From contig NC_086382.1 of NCBI RefSeq assembly GCF_036588685.1, positions 77,101,999 to 77,165,998 on the forward strand: 64,000 bases of DNA, in the 5' to 3' direction. The position numbers were made by a program, and so were the translations under genes. Origin of the DNA: Mytilus trossulus (Eukaryota; Mollusca; Bivalvia; Mytilida; Mytilidae). Under the pieces are notes generated by a model, which saw only the letters and a program-made list of their open reading frames with translations, had not been told where the DNA came from and made no database searches. Below, one piece after another: positions 1 through 14,149 of the stretch (its first letter is position 1; each line of letters begins with the position of its first letter).

Positions 1-3000
1 TAACATTATATGCTAGCGGGGCTGCACATCATCACCATGATTGTATGACATTTATATTTTAATACTTTATTTTATTAAAATGAGTAGTTGAATAATTATT
101 GTTGCAAACTCCAGTAGAAATTTGATTTGAGATCATTTTTATACGACCGCAAAAATTGAAAACATTTTGGTTGTACATTGGTATCACGTTTGCGTCATCG
201 TCTTCATCCAAAGACATTTGGTTTTCGCACTCTAACTTAAGTAAAAGTCAATAGAAATATATGAAATTTAGACACAAGGTTTATGACCATGAAAGGAAGG
301 CTGGGATTGATTTTGGGTATTTTGGTCTCAACAGTTTAGGAAAAAGGGCCCAAATTTATTAGCATTGTTCTTGGTTTTTGCTTTATAACTCAAGTATTAT
401 TTAAACAGAAATCTATGATTTTTTAACATAAGGTCTATGGCCACACAAGGAGGGTTGGAATAGATTTTGGTAGTTTTAGTCCAAACAGTGTAGGATTTAG
501 GAACCAAAAACAAGTCCCAAATAAGCATTTTTCTTGGTTTATTTAACAATACCTTTAGCATATGTTAATAGAAATCTATAAAGGTTTATGACCACAAAAG
601 GAAGGTTTGGATTATTTTTGGGAGTTTTGGTCCAAAGGAATAAGGGGCCAAAATTAAACTTTGTTTGCTTTCATAAAAAAAATGAATTATTGTGCTTCTT
701 TGATATGCCAAATCTAACCGTGTTAAAATTCTTAATTTTTGGTCCTGTTTTTAAATTGATCTACATTAAGGTCCAAAGGGTCCAAAATTAAAATTAGCTT
801 GATTTTAAAAAAAAAAATTATCTTTGGGGTTCTTTGATATGGTGAGTCTTAACATGTACTTAGATTTTTGATTATGGGCCCAGTTTTCAAGTTGGTCCCA
901 ATCAGGGTCAAAAATTATTATACTAAGTATTGTGCAATAGCAAGAAATTTTCAATTGCACAGTATTCTGCAATAGCAAGAAATCTTTAATTGCACAGTAT
1001 TGTTCAATTGCACATAATTGCACAATAGCATGAAATCTCCAATTGAACAGTATTGTGCAATAGCAAGAAATTTTTAATTGCACTGTATTGCACAATAGCA
1101 AAAAATATCTAATTGCACAATATTGCGCAATAGCAAGAAATTTTCAATTGCACAGTATTGCCAATAGCCAGGAATATTCAATTGCACAGTATTGTCCCGT
1201 TTTCAAATTGGTCTACATTAAGATCCAAAGGGTCAAAAATTGAACTTTTTCATTTCAACAAAAATTGAATATGTGGGGTTCTTCAATATGCTGAATCTAA
1301 CCGTGTATTTAGATTTTTAATATTTGGGCCTGGTTATCAAATTGGTCCACATGGAGGTCTAAAGGGTCTAAAATTAAACATTATTTGATTTCATCAAAAA
1401 TTGAATTCTTCGGGTTCTATGATATTCTGAATTTAACCATGTATTTAGATTTTGGATATTGGACCAAAATAGATAAATGTCCAATTTAAAAATTTTAAGT
1501 TGAAGTTCTTAATAGACCACATTCAATCTGTGTCAGAAACCTATGTTGTGTCAACTATTTAACCACAATCCAAATTCAGAGCTGTATCCAGCTTGAATGT
1601 TGTGTCCATACTAGCCCCAACCGTTCAGGTTTCCAGTAAATGTTAATTACTACACTTGCATACCACAACAAATACTGTATTGGTACATGTATCACTTATA
1701 TTTGTATCCATATAACAAAACCAAAAATGAAAAGGAATAATTTTGCAATACCTTTTGAGTACTAAATAGCTTTTTAGGTATTTAGGCATATTAAGACTGA
1801 TTAAGTAGATGTTGATGATATCTGCTTGACATGCTTCAAATTCTATCAGATTACTTTTGGAGCAGTTATGAGTCTTTGAAGCATGCTCACAAAGGTTCTT
1901 TTGGTGAAATCATTTTTATATTGGTCAAAATTTGTCTGTGCTTCGACCAGCTTTGGAGGAGATATAAAGAATTGATATAAATCAGCACAGAGGTTTACTT
2001 CCTCTCTTATTTAGCCCCAATAATCATGTCAGACATAAGCCATTGTCATTACTTAAAACCAATAAATGTATTCTAATCTGAGGAAGAAATTCGACATTTT
2101 AACATAAAAATTTACTAATGATACTGACGATCCACCACAAAGTAATGTAAATAGAACCATACCAATAGTAAGCAAATACATATAAAAAAGATGAGGTATG
2201 ATTGCCAATGAGACAATTCTCCACAAGAGACCAAATCGACACAGAAATTAACACTTGCTCTCCCAGCTACAAAATGTATCCAAAACCAAAGATGTAGAAC
2301 ATGTTCTATCATAATCATTTGGTAACTAATGTAATTACTGTCTCCCCATGTCTGTATTGAACATAAAAAAAAAAATTAAAATAAATAACACTCCTAATGC
2401 TCAGATCGGTTGTCACCGTGCAACACAGTTATTAACACCATATAGGAAAAACATAGAACTTTATTGTCATAAAACACTGTCAAACATCCAACATACTATC
2501 CACACTCATCTGTGTCCACACTTGTAATTATAGTAAAATATTAGCTAATGGAAGAATCGGTGAAAATGATATGTACTTGCTATTTTCTTTTTCGAAATGA
2601 CTCGATATTCCAAATGTGCATAACACGAGGTTTAAACAAATCTGCAAAATATGAATGATTCGCTGGTACAGGCTTAACACCTGGATTTTGTAAATGTCCA
2701 GCTATTATGTTACAGTTTAAAGAAATGATGTTTTAACGCTATTTTCTGAATAGGGTTTATGCTACAGTCGCTTATTAATTCCTTTACACCGATCTTAGTA
2801 TGTGTTTTCATAGATTTTCAGAATGTACATTTGCTGTACTTAGATGTTCGAAAAAAATGAAACATGTTGAACGTTTATTTTTAAGATTAGGTGATAAACT
2901 ATGTGTCCAGTGTGTTTGTTACGCTTACGTTTTCTGGGTCGTAAATGATTTTGGCTATTTGAAGACGTTACGTTTGTAGACTCAGCTTTGTGCACGCCGT

Positions 3001-3001
3001 C
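1..3001. other. Non-coding AT-rich flank with degenerate dispersed repeats
   Basis: No coding region is supported. From about 264 to 640 a degenerate unit of about 150 bp recurs (words like TATGACCACAAAAGGAAGG near 285, 435 and 588). From about 640 to 900 and again 1200-1470 a second degenerate unit of about 140 bp recurs (GGTCCAAAGGGTC..., TTCTTTGATATG...). These look like old dispersed repeats. From about 1470 to 3001 I see no clear structure apart from A/T runs. Confidence 0.6.
918..1195. repeat. About 30-bp minisatellite with a palindromic core
   Basis: Roughly nine imperfect units of about 30 bp of the form TGCAATAGCAAGAAATTTTC followed by AATTGCACAGTAT. The junction of neighbouring units reads ATTGCACAGTATTGTGCAAT, an inverted repeat with 8-bp arms and a 4-nt loop, so the array is a series of small hairpins. 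One minus-strand open frame across it is only a by-product of the repeats. Confidence 0.75.
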
Positions 3002-6000
3002 CTAGTATTGCCTCAAAGGACTATGCAATCCCTTCTTCATATTCTACACCCTTAGTATTGCTCCAAAGGACTATGCAATCCCTTCTTCATATTCTACACC
3101 CTTAGTTTTGCTCCAAAGGACTATGCAATCCCCTCTTCAAATGCTACACCCTTAGTATTGCTCCAAAGGACTATGCAATCCCCTCTTCAAATGCTTCACC
3201 CTTAGTATTGCTCCAAAGGACTATGCAATCCCCTCTTCAAATGCTTCACCCTTCGTATTGCTCCAAAGGACTATGCAATCCCCTCTTCAAATGCTACACC
3301 CTTAGTATTGCTCCAAAGGACTATGCAATCCCCTCTTCAAATGCTTCACCCTTAGTATTGCTCAAAAGGACTATGCAATCCCCTCTTCAAATGCTTCACC
3401 CTTCGTATTGCTCCAAAGGACTATGCAATCCCCTCTTCAAATGCTACACTCTTAGTATTGCTCCAAAGGACTATGCAATCCCCTCTTCAAATGCTTCACC
3501 CTTAGTATTGCTCCAAAGGACTATGCAATCCCTTCTTCATTTTCTACACCCTTAGTATTGCTCCAAAGGACTATACAATCCCCTCTTCAAATGCTACACC
3601 CGTAGTATTGCTCCAAAGGACTATGCAATCCCCTCTTCAAATACTACACCTTTAGTATTACTCCAAAGGACTATGCAATCCCCTCTTCAAATGCTACACC
3701 TTTAGTATTACTCCAAAGGACTATGCAATCCCCTCTTCAAATGCTACACCCTTAGTTTTGCTCCAAAGGACTATGCAATCCCCTCTTCAAATGCTTCACC
3801 CTCAGTATTGCTCCAAAGGACTATGCAATCCCCTCTTCAAATGCTACACCTTTAGTATTACTCCAAAGGACTTTGCAATCCCCTCTTCAAATGCTACACC
3901 CTTAGTTTTGCTCCGAAGGACTATGCGATCCCCTCTTCAAATGCTACACCCTTAGTATTGCTCCAAAGGACTATGCAATCCCCTCTTCAAATGCTTCAAC
4001 CTTAATATTACTCTTAAGGAATATGCAATCCCCTTTTCCAATGCTACACCTTTAGTATTACTCCAAAGGACTATGCAATCCTCTCTTCAAATGCTACACC
4101 CTTAGTTTTGCTCCAAAGGACTATACAATCCCCTCTTCAAATGCTTCACCCTTAGTATTACTCCAAAGGATTATGCAATCCCTTCTTCAAATACACCCTT
4201 AGTATTGCTCCAAAGGACTATGCAATCCCCTCTTCAAATGCTACACCCTTAGTTTTGCTCCAAAGGACTATGCAATCCCCTCTTCAAATGCTTCACCCTC
4301 AGTATTGCTCCAAAGGACTATGCAATCCCCTCTTCAAATGCTACACCTTTAGTATTACTCCAAAGGACTTTGCAATCCCCTCTTCAAATGCTACACCCTT
4401 AGTTTTGCTCCGAAGGACTATGCAATCCCCTCTTCAAATGCTACACCCTTAGTATTGCTCCAAAGGACTATACAATCCCCTCTTCAAATGCTAAACCCGT
4501 ATTATTGCTCCAAAGGACTATGCAATCCCCTCTTCAAATGCTACACCTTTAGTATTACTCCAAAGGACTATGCAATCCCCTCTTCAAATGCTACACCTTT
4601 AGTATTACTCCAAAGGACTATGCAATCCCCTCTTCAAATGCTACACCCTTAGTTTTGCTCCAAAGGACTATGCAATCCCCTCTTCAAATGCTTCACCCGC
4701 AGTATTGCTCCAAAGGACTATGCAATCCCCTCTTCAAATGCTACACCTTTAGTATTACTCCAAAGGACTTTGCAATCCCCTCTTCAAATGATTCAACCTT
4801 AGTTTTGCTCCGAAGGACTATACAATCCCCTCTTCAAATGCTACACCCTTAGTATTGCTCCAAAGGACTATGCAATCCCCTCTTCAAATGCTTCACCCTT
4901 AGTATTACTCTAAAGGAATATGCAATCCCCTTTTCCAATGCTACACCTTTAGTATTACTCCAAAGGACTATGCAATCCTCTCTTCAAATGCTACACCCTT
5001 AGTTTTGCTCCAAAGGACTATACAATCGCCTCTTCAAATGCTTCACCCTTAGTATTACTCCAAAGGATTATGCAATCCCTTCTTCAAATACACCCTTAGT
5101 ATTGCTCCAAAGGACTATGCAATCCCCTCTTCAAATGCTACACCCTTAGTTTTGCTCCAAAGGATTATGCAATCCCCTCTTCAAATGCCACATCCTTAGT
5201 TTTGATCCAAAGGACTATACAATCCCCTCTTCAAATGATACACCCTTAGTATTGCTCAAAAGGACTAAACAATCCCCTCTTCAAATGCTACACCCTTAGT
5301 TTTGCTCCAAAGGATTATGCAATCCCCTCTTCAAATGCCACATCCTTAGTTTTGCTCCAAAGGACTATACAATCCCCTCTTCAAATGATACACCCTTAGT
5401 ATTGCTCAAAAGGACTAAACAATCCCCTCTTCAAATGCTACACCCTTAGTTTTGCTCCAAAGGACTATGCAATCCCCTCTTCAAATGCTTCACCCTTAGT
5501 ATTACTCCAAAGGACTATGCAATCCCCTCTTCAAATGCTACATCCTTAGTTTTGCTCCAAAGGACTATACAATCCCCTCTTCAAATGCTACACCCTTAGT
5601 ATTGCTCAAAAGGACTATACAATCCCCTCTTCAAATGCTTCACCCTTAGTATTACAACAAAGGACTATGCAATCCCCTCTTCAAATGCTTCACCCTTAGT
5701 ATTACACCAAAGGACTATGCAATCCCCTCTTCAAATGCTACACCCTTAGTTTTGCTCCAAAGGACTATGCAATCCCCTCTTCAAATGCTTCATCCTTAGT
5801 ATTACTCCAAAGGACTATACAATCCCCTCTTCAAATGCTTCACCCTTAGTATTGCTCCAAAGGACTATGCAATCCCCTCTTCAAATGCTACACCCTTAGT
5901 ATTGCTCCAAAGGACTATGCAATCCCCTCTTCAAATGCTACACCCTTAGTATTGCTCCAAAGGACTATGCAATGCAATGCCCTCTTCAAATGCTTCATCC

Positions 6001-9000
6001 TTAGTATTACTCCAAAGGACTATGCAATCCCCTCTTCAAATGCTACACCCTTAGTTTTGCTCCAAAAGGATTATGCTATCCCCTCTTCAAATGCTACATC
6101 CTTAGTTTTGCTCCAAAGGACTATACAATCCCCTCTTCAAATGCTACACCCTTAGTATTGCTCAAAAGGACTATACAATCCCCTCTTCATATTCTACACC
6201 CTTAGTATTTTTCCAAAGGACTATGCAATCCCCTCTTCAAATGCTTCACCCTTAGTATTACACCAAAGGACTATGCAATCCCCTCTTCAAATGCTACACC
6301 CTTAGTTTTGCTCCAAAGGACTATGCAATCCCCTCTCCAAATGCTACACCCTTAAGTTTTGCTCCAAAGGACTATGCAATCCCCTCTTCAAATGCTTCAC
6401 CCTTAGTATTACTCCAAAGGACTATGCAATCCCCTCTTCAAATGCTACACCCTTAGTTTTGCTCCAAAAGGATTATGCAATCCCCTCTCCAAATGCTACA
6501 TCCTTAGTTTTGCTCCAAAGGACTATACAATCCCCTCTTCAAATGCTACACCCTTAGTATTGCTCAAAAGGACTATACAATCCCCTCTTCATATTCTACA
6601 CCCTTAGTATTTTTCCAAAGGACTATGCAATCCCCTCTTCAAATGCTTCACCCTTAGTATTACACCAAAGGACTATGCAATCCCCTCTTCAAATGCTACA
6701 CCCTTAGTTTTGCTCCAAAGGACTATGCAATCCCCTCTCCAAATGCTACACCCTTAAGTTTTGCTCCAAAGGACTAGGCAATCCCCTCTTCAAATGCTTC
6801 ATCCTTAGTATTACTCCAAAGGACTATACAATCCCCTCTTTAAATGCTTCACCCTTAGTATTGCTCCAAAGGACTATGCAATCCCCTCTTCAAATGCTAC
6901 ACCCTTAGTATTGCTCCAAAGGACTGCAATCCCCTCTTCAAATGCTACACCCTTAGTATTGCTCCAAAGGACTATGCAATCCCCTCTTTAAATGCTACAC
7001 CCTTAGTATTGCTCCAAAGGACTATGCAATCCCCTCTTCAAATGCTTCATCCTTAGTATTACTCCAAAGGACTATACAATCCCCTCTTCAAATGCTTCAC
7101 CCTTAGTATTGCTCCAAAGGACTATGCAATCCCCTCATCAAATGCTACACCCTTAGTATTGCTCCAAAGGACTATGCAATCCCCTCTTCAAATGCTACAC
7201 CCTTAGTATTGCTCAAAAGGACTATACAATCCCCTCTTCAAATGCTTCACCCTTAGTATTGCTCCAAAGGACTATGCAATCCCCTCTTCAAATGCTACAC
7301 CCTTAGTATTACTCCAAAGGACTATACAATCCCTTCTTCAAATTACACCCTTAGTATTGCTCCAAAGGACTATGCAATCCCCTCTTCAAATGCTTCACCC
7401 TTAGTATTGCTCAAAAGGACTATGCAATCCCCTCTTCAAATGCTTCACCCTTAGCATTGCTCCAAAGGACTATGCAATCCCCTCTTCAAATGATACACTC
7501 TTAGTATTGCTCCAAAGGACTATGCAATCCCCTCTTCAAATGCTTCACCCTTAGTATTGCTCCAAAGGACTATGCAATCCCTTCTTCATTTTCTACACCC
7601 TTAGTATTGCTCCAAAGGACTATGCAATCCCCTCTTCAAATGCTACACCCGTAGTATTGCTCCAAAGGACTATGCAATCCCCTCTTCAAATGCTACACCT
7701 TTAGTATTACTCCAAAGGACTATGCAATCCCCTCTTCAAATGCTACACCTTTAGTATTACTCCAAAGGACTATGCAATCCCCTCTTCAAATGCTACACCC
7801 TTAGTTTTGCTCCAAAGGACTATGCAATCCCCTCTTCAAATGCTTCACCCTCAGTATTGCTCCAAAGGATTATGCAATCCCCTCTTCAAATGCTACACCT
7901 TTAGTATTACTCCAAAGGACTTTGCAATCCCCTCTTCAAATGCTACACCAGTAGTTTTGCTCCGAAGGACTATGCAATCCCCTCTTCAAATGCTACACCC
8001 TTAGTATTGCTCCAAAGGACTATACAATCCCCTCTTCAAATGCTACACCCGTAGTATTGCTCCAAAGGACTATGCAATCCCCTCTTCAAATGCTACACCT
8101 TTAGTATTACTCCAAAGGACTATGCAATCCCCTCTTCAAATGCTACACCTTTAGTATTACTCCAAAGGACTATGCAATCCCCTCTTCAAATGCTACACCC
8201 TTAGCATTGCTCCAAAGGACTATGCAATCCCCTCTTCAAATGCTACACTCTTAGTATTGCTCCAAAGGACTATGCAATCCCCTCTTCAAATGCTTCACCC
8301 TTAGTATTGCTCCAAAGGACTATGCAATCCCTTCTTCATTTTCTACACCCTTAGTATTGCTCCAAAGGACTATACAATCCCCTCTTCAAATGCTACACCC
8401 GTAGTATTGCTCCAAAGGACTATGCAATCCCCTCTTCAAATGCTACACCTTTAGTATTACTCCAAAGGACTATGCAATCCCCTCTTCAAATGCTACACCT
8501 TTAGTATTACTCCAAAGGACTATGCAATCCCCTCTTCAAATGCTTCACCCTCAGTATTGCTCCAAAGGACTATGCAATCCCCTCTTCAAATGCTACACCT
8601 TTAGTATTACTCCAAAGGACTTTGCAATCCCCTCTTCAAATGCTACACCCTTAGTTTTGCTCCGAAGGACTATGCAATCCCCTCTTCAAATGCTACACCC
8701 TTAGTATTGCTCCAAAGGACTATACAATCCCCTCTTCAAATGCTACACCCGTAGTATTGCTCCAAAGGACTATGCAATCCCCTCTTCAAATGCTACACCT
8801 TTAGTATTACTCCAAAGGACTATGCAATCCCCTCTTCAAATGCTACACCTTTAGTATTACTCCAAAGGACTATGCAATCCCCTCTTCAAATGCTACACCC
8901 TTAGTTTTGCTACAAAGGACTATGCAATCCCCTCTTCAAATGCTTCACCCTCAGTATTGCTCCAAAGGACTATGCAATCCCCTCTTTAAATGCTACACCT

Positions 9001-10561
9001 TTAGTATTACTCCAAAGGACTTTGCAATCCCCTCTTCAAATGCTACACCCTTAGTTTTGCTCCGAAGGACTATGCAATCCCCTCTTCAAATGCTTCACCC
9101 TTAGTATTACTCTAAAGGAATATGCAATCCCCTTTTCCAATGCTACACCTTTAGTATTACTCCAAAGGACTATGCAATCCTCTCTTCAAATGCTACACCC
9201 TTAGTTTTGCTCCAAAGGACTATACAATCCCCTCTTCAAACGCTTCACCCTTAGTATTACTCCAAAGGATTATGCAATCCCTTCTTCAAATACACCCTTA
9301 GTATTGCTCCAAAGGACTATGCAATCCTCTCTTGAAATGCTACACCCTTAGTTTTGCTCCAAAGGATTATGCAATCCCCTCTTCAAATGCTACATCCTTA
9401 GTTTTGCTCCAAAGGACTATACAATCCCCTCTTCAAATGCTACACCCTTAGTATTGCTCAAAAGGACTATACAATCCCCTCTTCATATTCTACACCCTTA
9501 GTATTGCTCCAAAGGACTATGCAATCCCCTCTTCAAATGCTTCACCCTTAGTATTACACCAAAGGACTATGCAATTCCCTCTTCAAATGCTACGCCCTTA
9601 GTTTTGCTCCAAAGGACTATGCAATCCCCTCTCCAAATGCTACACCCTTAAGTTTTGCTCCAAAGGACTATGCAATCCCCTCTTCAAATGCTTCATCCTT
9701 AGTATTACTCCAAAGGACTATACAATCCCCTCTTCAAATGCTTCACCCTTAGTATTGCTCCAAAGGACTACACCCTTAGTATTGCTCCAAAGGACTGCAA
9801 TCCCCTCTTCAAATGCTACACCCTTAGTTTTGCTCCAAAGGACTATGCAATCCCCTCTTTAAATGCTACACCCTTAGTATTGCTCCAAAGGACTATGCAA
9901 TCCCCTCTTCAAATGCTTCATCCTTAGTATTACTCCAAAGGACTATACAATCCCCTCTTCAAATGCTTCACCCTTAGTATTGCTCCAAAGGACTATGCAA
10001 TCCCCTCTTCAAATGCTTCACCCTTAGTATTGCTCCGAAGGACTATGCAATCCCCTCTTCAAATGCTTCACCCTTAGTATTGCTCCAAAGGACTATGCAA
10101 TCCCCTCTTTAAATGCTACACCCTTAGTATTGCTCCAAAGGACTATGCAATCCCCTCTTCAAATGCTACACCCTTAGTATTACTCCAAAGGACTATGCAA
10201 TCCCCTCTTCAAATGCTTCACCCTTAGTATTACTCCAAAGGACTATGCAATCCCCTCTTCAAATGCTACACCCTTAGTATTGCTCCAAAGGACTATGCAA
10301 TCCCCTCTTCAAATGCTACACCCTTAGTATTGCTCAAAAGGACTATGCAATCCCCTCTTCAAATGCTTCACCCTTAGTATTGCTCCAAAGGACTATGCAA
10401 TCCCCTCTTCAAATGCTACACCCTTAGTATTACTCCAAAGGACTATACAATCCCTTCTTCAAATTACACCCTTAGTATTGCTCCAAAGGACTATGCAATC
10501 CCCTCTTCAAATGCTACACCCTTAGTATTGCTCTAAAGGACTATGCAATCCCCTCTTCAAA
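3002..10561. repeat. 50-bp minisatellite array, about 150 copies
   Basis: Head-to-tail units of 50 bp containing CTCCAAAGGACTATGCAATC and CCCTCTTCAAATGCTACACC. Variant monomers (GGATTATGC, GGACTTTGC, CTCCGAAGG, TTCATATTCTACACC, CCCTTAAGTTTTGC, shortened CAAATACACCC) recur in the same order in separate blocks, for example around 3600-4200, 4100-4700 and 7600-9300. This implies multi-unit duplications on top of single-unit ones. 50 is not a multiple of 3, so the short open frames of about 65 codons that recur every 200 bp are a side effect and not genes. The array ends abruptly at the ATAGGTCATG sequence. Confidence 0.95.
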
Positions 10562-12589
10562 TATAGGTCATGTCTGTTTATACAAGCAGCTTGTCCTATT
10601 ACCAGAATGGCAATAACTGACAAATGTAAAGAATATGTTTAACCCAGCCACATTATTTATGTATGTGCCTGTCCCCAAGTCAGGAGCCTGTAATTCAGTG
10701 GTTGTTGGTTTTTTTTATGTATTACATATTTGTTTATCGTTCAGATTTTTTATATAAATAAGGCCGTTAGTTTTCTTGTTTGAATTGTTTTACATTCTCT
10801 TATCGGGGCCTTTTATAGCTGACTATGCGGTATGGGCTTTGCTCATTGTTGAAGGGTGTACGGTGACCTATAGTTGTTAATGTTTGTGTCATTTTGGTCT
10901 TTTGTGGATAGTTGTCTCATTGGCAATTATACCACATCTTCTTTTTTATACTTATTATTAATGATATAAACAAGGAACAGGCTTATGGGGACCTTTACTA
11001 TATACCAAATAATCAAAGAATAGAAGAGAAGATAATTCCATTTATTACAACTCTAAATTTCATGTTCTCCAAATTGTAAAAAAAATCATATATAACAACA
11101 GTAACTATTTAATGATACAGACTATAGAACACAAAACCCTTGCAACTCAGATATACACGTTCTTTTTTTTATTAAGTCTTAATATATTTAATAATATTTA
11201 GTGACAAAAATATTTTTTTTCTTTCAGAACTTGAGTAAATATATTTTTTTGGGGATATTGGAATATTTAACTTAATTAATACATGTACTACATTTGTGAA
11301 ATCAATTCATTTTGATAATTGTATTCAATTTAAACTGGTGTATGTGATGGAATATCATTTTACAGTGTGTTTAAACACAATTAATTTACAAGTTTTATTT
11401 CAAACAAAAAGTCATATAATTTAAGTTTTCCCATCGGTTTCATAATATTACTTTGATTTATGTGTAGTCTACTAGATATTTTATACGACAGACAATAATT
11501 AAAACTCAATAACATCTCCTCTAGCAAAACACAAACACCAAGACACAGGTTCTATATATATATATATTTTGTTCTATATTTATAAATTATCCATGGTTTT
11601 TCAAAGCAGAGCATGTTTCTCAGCAAAATGTTCATCAGTGGGGTACAGGCCTTCAGGAGTTGAAATGTAGAAGAGAAACATCCTCAAGTTTGACAGAACA
11701 TTGATAATCTTTTTATCACTGTTTTCCTAGACAACATCAATGACATAGGCTCATTAGGTAATACATCCTCTTTCTACTATAGAAAATCTAGACCAAAATT
11801 AGAGAAAATAGCAATAATGTATTTTTTTTTATATATTTTATATGCCTAAATGACATGAATTATCACAATTAATTTGAATACATTTGACAAACAAATAATT
11901 AAAGGTTTAACCTCTCTATTAAGAGATAACAGTCATTATGACTTATATTTGTCACAATCAATAATCTGATTATATATTTGATGGTTGCACTCTCAGCAAA
12001 GTCACTCTATATTAAAATCATCAAAAAGAAATTACATTATAATACATTATAGTTTTAACCATTTGAATGCATAATGATATAAATGGTACCAAACTTTAGA
12101 CACAGCAATTGTTCATTCTTATTTGTCATGCACATTTACTACCTAAAAATTACTTATATTAGGAATAAGTATTAACACCTAGGGAAATATTTTGACAGTG
12201 ATAAATATTCCCATCAGTCAGTACAACTCAGTCTAATCGTATCAGTGACTTAGTCTGAAAACTGACATTTGACTTATATTTAATCCTCCTTCAAAACCAA
12301 AACACAAAAACACTCTCTCAAATGCAAATGAAATGAAATTAAAAAATACATGTTACAAATTTTCTTAAAGTTCAGATTTCAAATTTTCAAAAAGAGTTTA
12401 TAAAGAAATTCCCTTGTTCGCATGTTGACATTCAAATGTCTCCAACTAACCCTAATCAATACTGGCCACTACTATTTGTTTTCTAATTGAATGCTGTTAA
12501 TTTGAGTTTGGTCAATCAATTAATAACTTTGAAATCACAATAAATTATACATAAGTACATAAATGTATAGCAGTTGTAGTAACACAATC
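10562..12589. other. Non-coding region downstream of the acyl-CoA oxidase gene
   Basis: About 10655-10955 is a copy of a dispersed repeat (contains TCTCATTGGCAATTATACCACATC; partial relatives lie at 14150-14560, 38938-39010 and 40925-40970). The rest is AT-rich, with a short TATATATA run near 11550. No gene is supported. It would contain the 3' UTR and poly(A) site of the acyl-CoA oxidase transcript, but the site cannot be fixed by eye. Confidence 0.55.
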
Positions 12590-12710
12590 GTTTGAACTTC
12601 CAGCAGTAAATCTACTGCCACAGTCTACTGAACTTCCCCCAATTAATCTACTGCTACAGTCAACTGAACTTCCCCCAATTAATCTACTGCCACAGTCTAC
12701 TGAACTTCCC
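12590..12710. repeat. 36-bp repeat, three copies, spanning the acyl-CoA oxidase stop codon
   Basis: Three units of 36 bp containing TCTACTGCCACAGTCTACTG and AACTTCCCC end to end. The last unit overlaps the final codons and stop (minus strand) of the acyl-CoA oxidase frame, so the extreme C-terminal residues (GEVQ) come from repeat sequence. In the middle unit the base equivalent to the stop TAG reads TTG. Confidence 0.8.
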
Positions 12711-13925
12711 CTTGATTGTCTCCCACATTGAAGTCTACCCAGTCTAAGGCAATGGGTGCTGACAACATGGTGTCTGTCATGGCGAACGCCTGACAGAGAG
12801 CTAAGGACTGAGGGGATACCTCCCTACATAAGTCGGCAGCTCTTTCACTCACTTTACCGCCGGCCTCTATTGACATTGTCTTAGATATAACAAACCATGA
12901 CAGGTCTTTTTCTACTGCATCTACTAGATATAAATCATACAATGTGCTCAGAACTGGCTTCAAAGAAGAGTCTGCCTGCTCAATTACTGCTGCAAATCTC
13001 TCGCTGATTAACCTCTCACCAAAACTTTTAGCAGCTGCTTGAACAAGGTCACTTTCTTGATACATCCAAGTGTCAAACAGTTTTTCTTTTCCTGCAGCTT
13101 GCATTTTCTTGCCCAGACTGATGAACAATGAGTTTTCACGTTTCAGAAGAAGTTGGTGTAAGTAGCTGGTGCTAGATAGATCTTCTGATTGACTTTTATC
13201 CACTTTGTGTGGCCTGAACACACCAAGTCTCTCTTTAGCCACCTTCTGCATCAGTACACTATTGTCCCCCTCAGCTGTCATGGCAGCGTGGGCCAGACCA
13301 ATGAATGGACCAAACCTATTACAGGACAGGTACCCTTGACCACCACATCTCTCTCGTGCTGTAGATGCACACTCCTCTACATGCCATGAAGCCAGAGGTT
13401 TAATCACACAACACATTGTAACTGCTTCTGCATGTTCAGAACCATCTTCTTTCTGGAAAGCCCAGCGATCTTTTACATAGTCTAGACCAAAGTTCATAGC
13501 ATAAGTACGAGCTAACAGTGGGAGCAATGCACGTTGCTGGAGTTGATACAGGAGAATGGGTGTATCAGATTTACCAGTCTTACCAACAGTTAACCTGGAG
13601 GCAGCATATCTTAAGGCAATAGCCATGGAAGCTTTGGCCACTCCCATGGACATACTTGCAATACAAATACGTCCCGACAACAGCTGATCAGCCACTGTCA
13701 GGAATCGAGCACGCTCACTCTTAATGCTACTACTGAAGTTACCTTCATCATCAATATCAGAGTACTTATTTAGAAGGTTCTCTTTTGGGACACGTACATT
13801 GTCAAAGAATAGTTTGGCATTGTCTACACCGTTCAATCCCATTTTATATCCCATATCCTCCACTCTGACTCCTGGCATCACTTTAAGATCATCATCTCTG
13901 ATTCTCACCAATACACCATGAATAC
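12697..13925 (-). CDS. ACOX: Acyl-CoA oxidase (ACX3-like), terminal exon 3
   Basis: Last coding exon of a FAD-dependent peroxisomal-type acyl-CoA oxidase, which oxidises fatty acyl-CoA to trans-2-enoyl-CoA and makes H2O2, the first step of peroxisomal beta-oxidation. It encodes residues 247-655. A splice acceptor (TGATTTCAG) ends at 13926, so the exon starts at 13925; the ATG at 13935 lies in the intron and is not a start. Visible family features are [18 protein letters not shown], the LSGRI segment, CGGQGY (about 441-445) and EGDNSVLMQ with the expected catalytic Glu near residue 465. The C-terminal segment ending [13 protein letters not shown] matches the natural end of plant ACX3-type enzymes. 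No SKL-type peroxisomal signal ends the protein. Phase-1 joining with exon 2 gives VNQ-GIHG without a break. Confidence 0.93.
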
Positions 13926-14149
13926 CTGAAATCATATAATAAACTATAACAATACACCATGGATACCTGAAATAATATGGTTATTGCTTGAGTTTTGAGT
14001 TTAAGTGCCGGAATGTAAAATAATAAACTTTTCATGAAGTTATTCCGGAGTATAACTAGAAAACTGACATGTATGTCAACAAGGGCCTCACTAGAATATT
14101 TTTTGTGTGGCATAGAAAACTAAAGAGCCCTATGTTGCTCACCTGGATC

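Noticed and set aside
3208..9104. Many plus-strand open frames of about 60-115 codons (MLQRTMQSPLQMLHP-like)
   Set aside because: They are translations of the 50-bp tandem array, whose period is not a multiple of 3. There is no start context, splice sites or outside resemblance.
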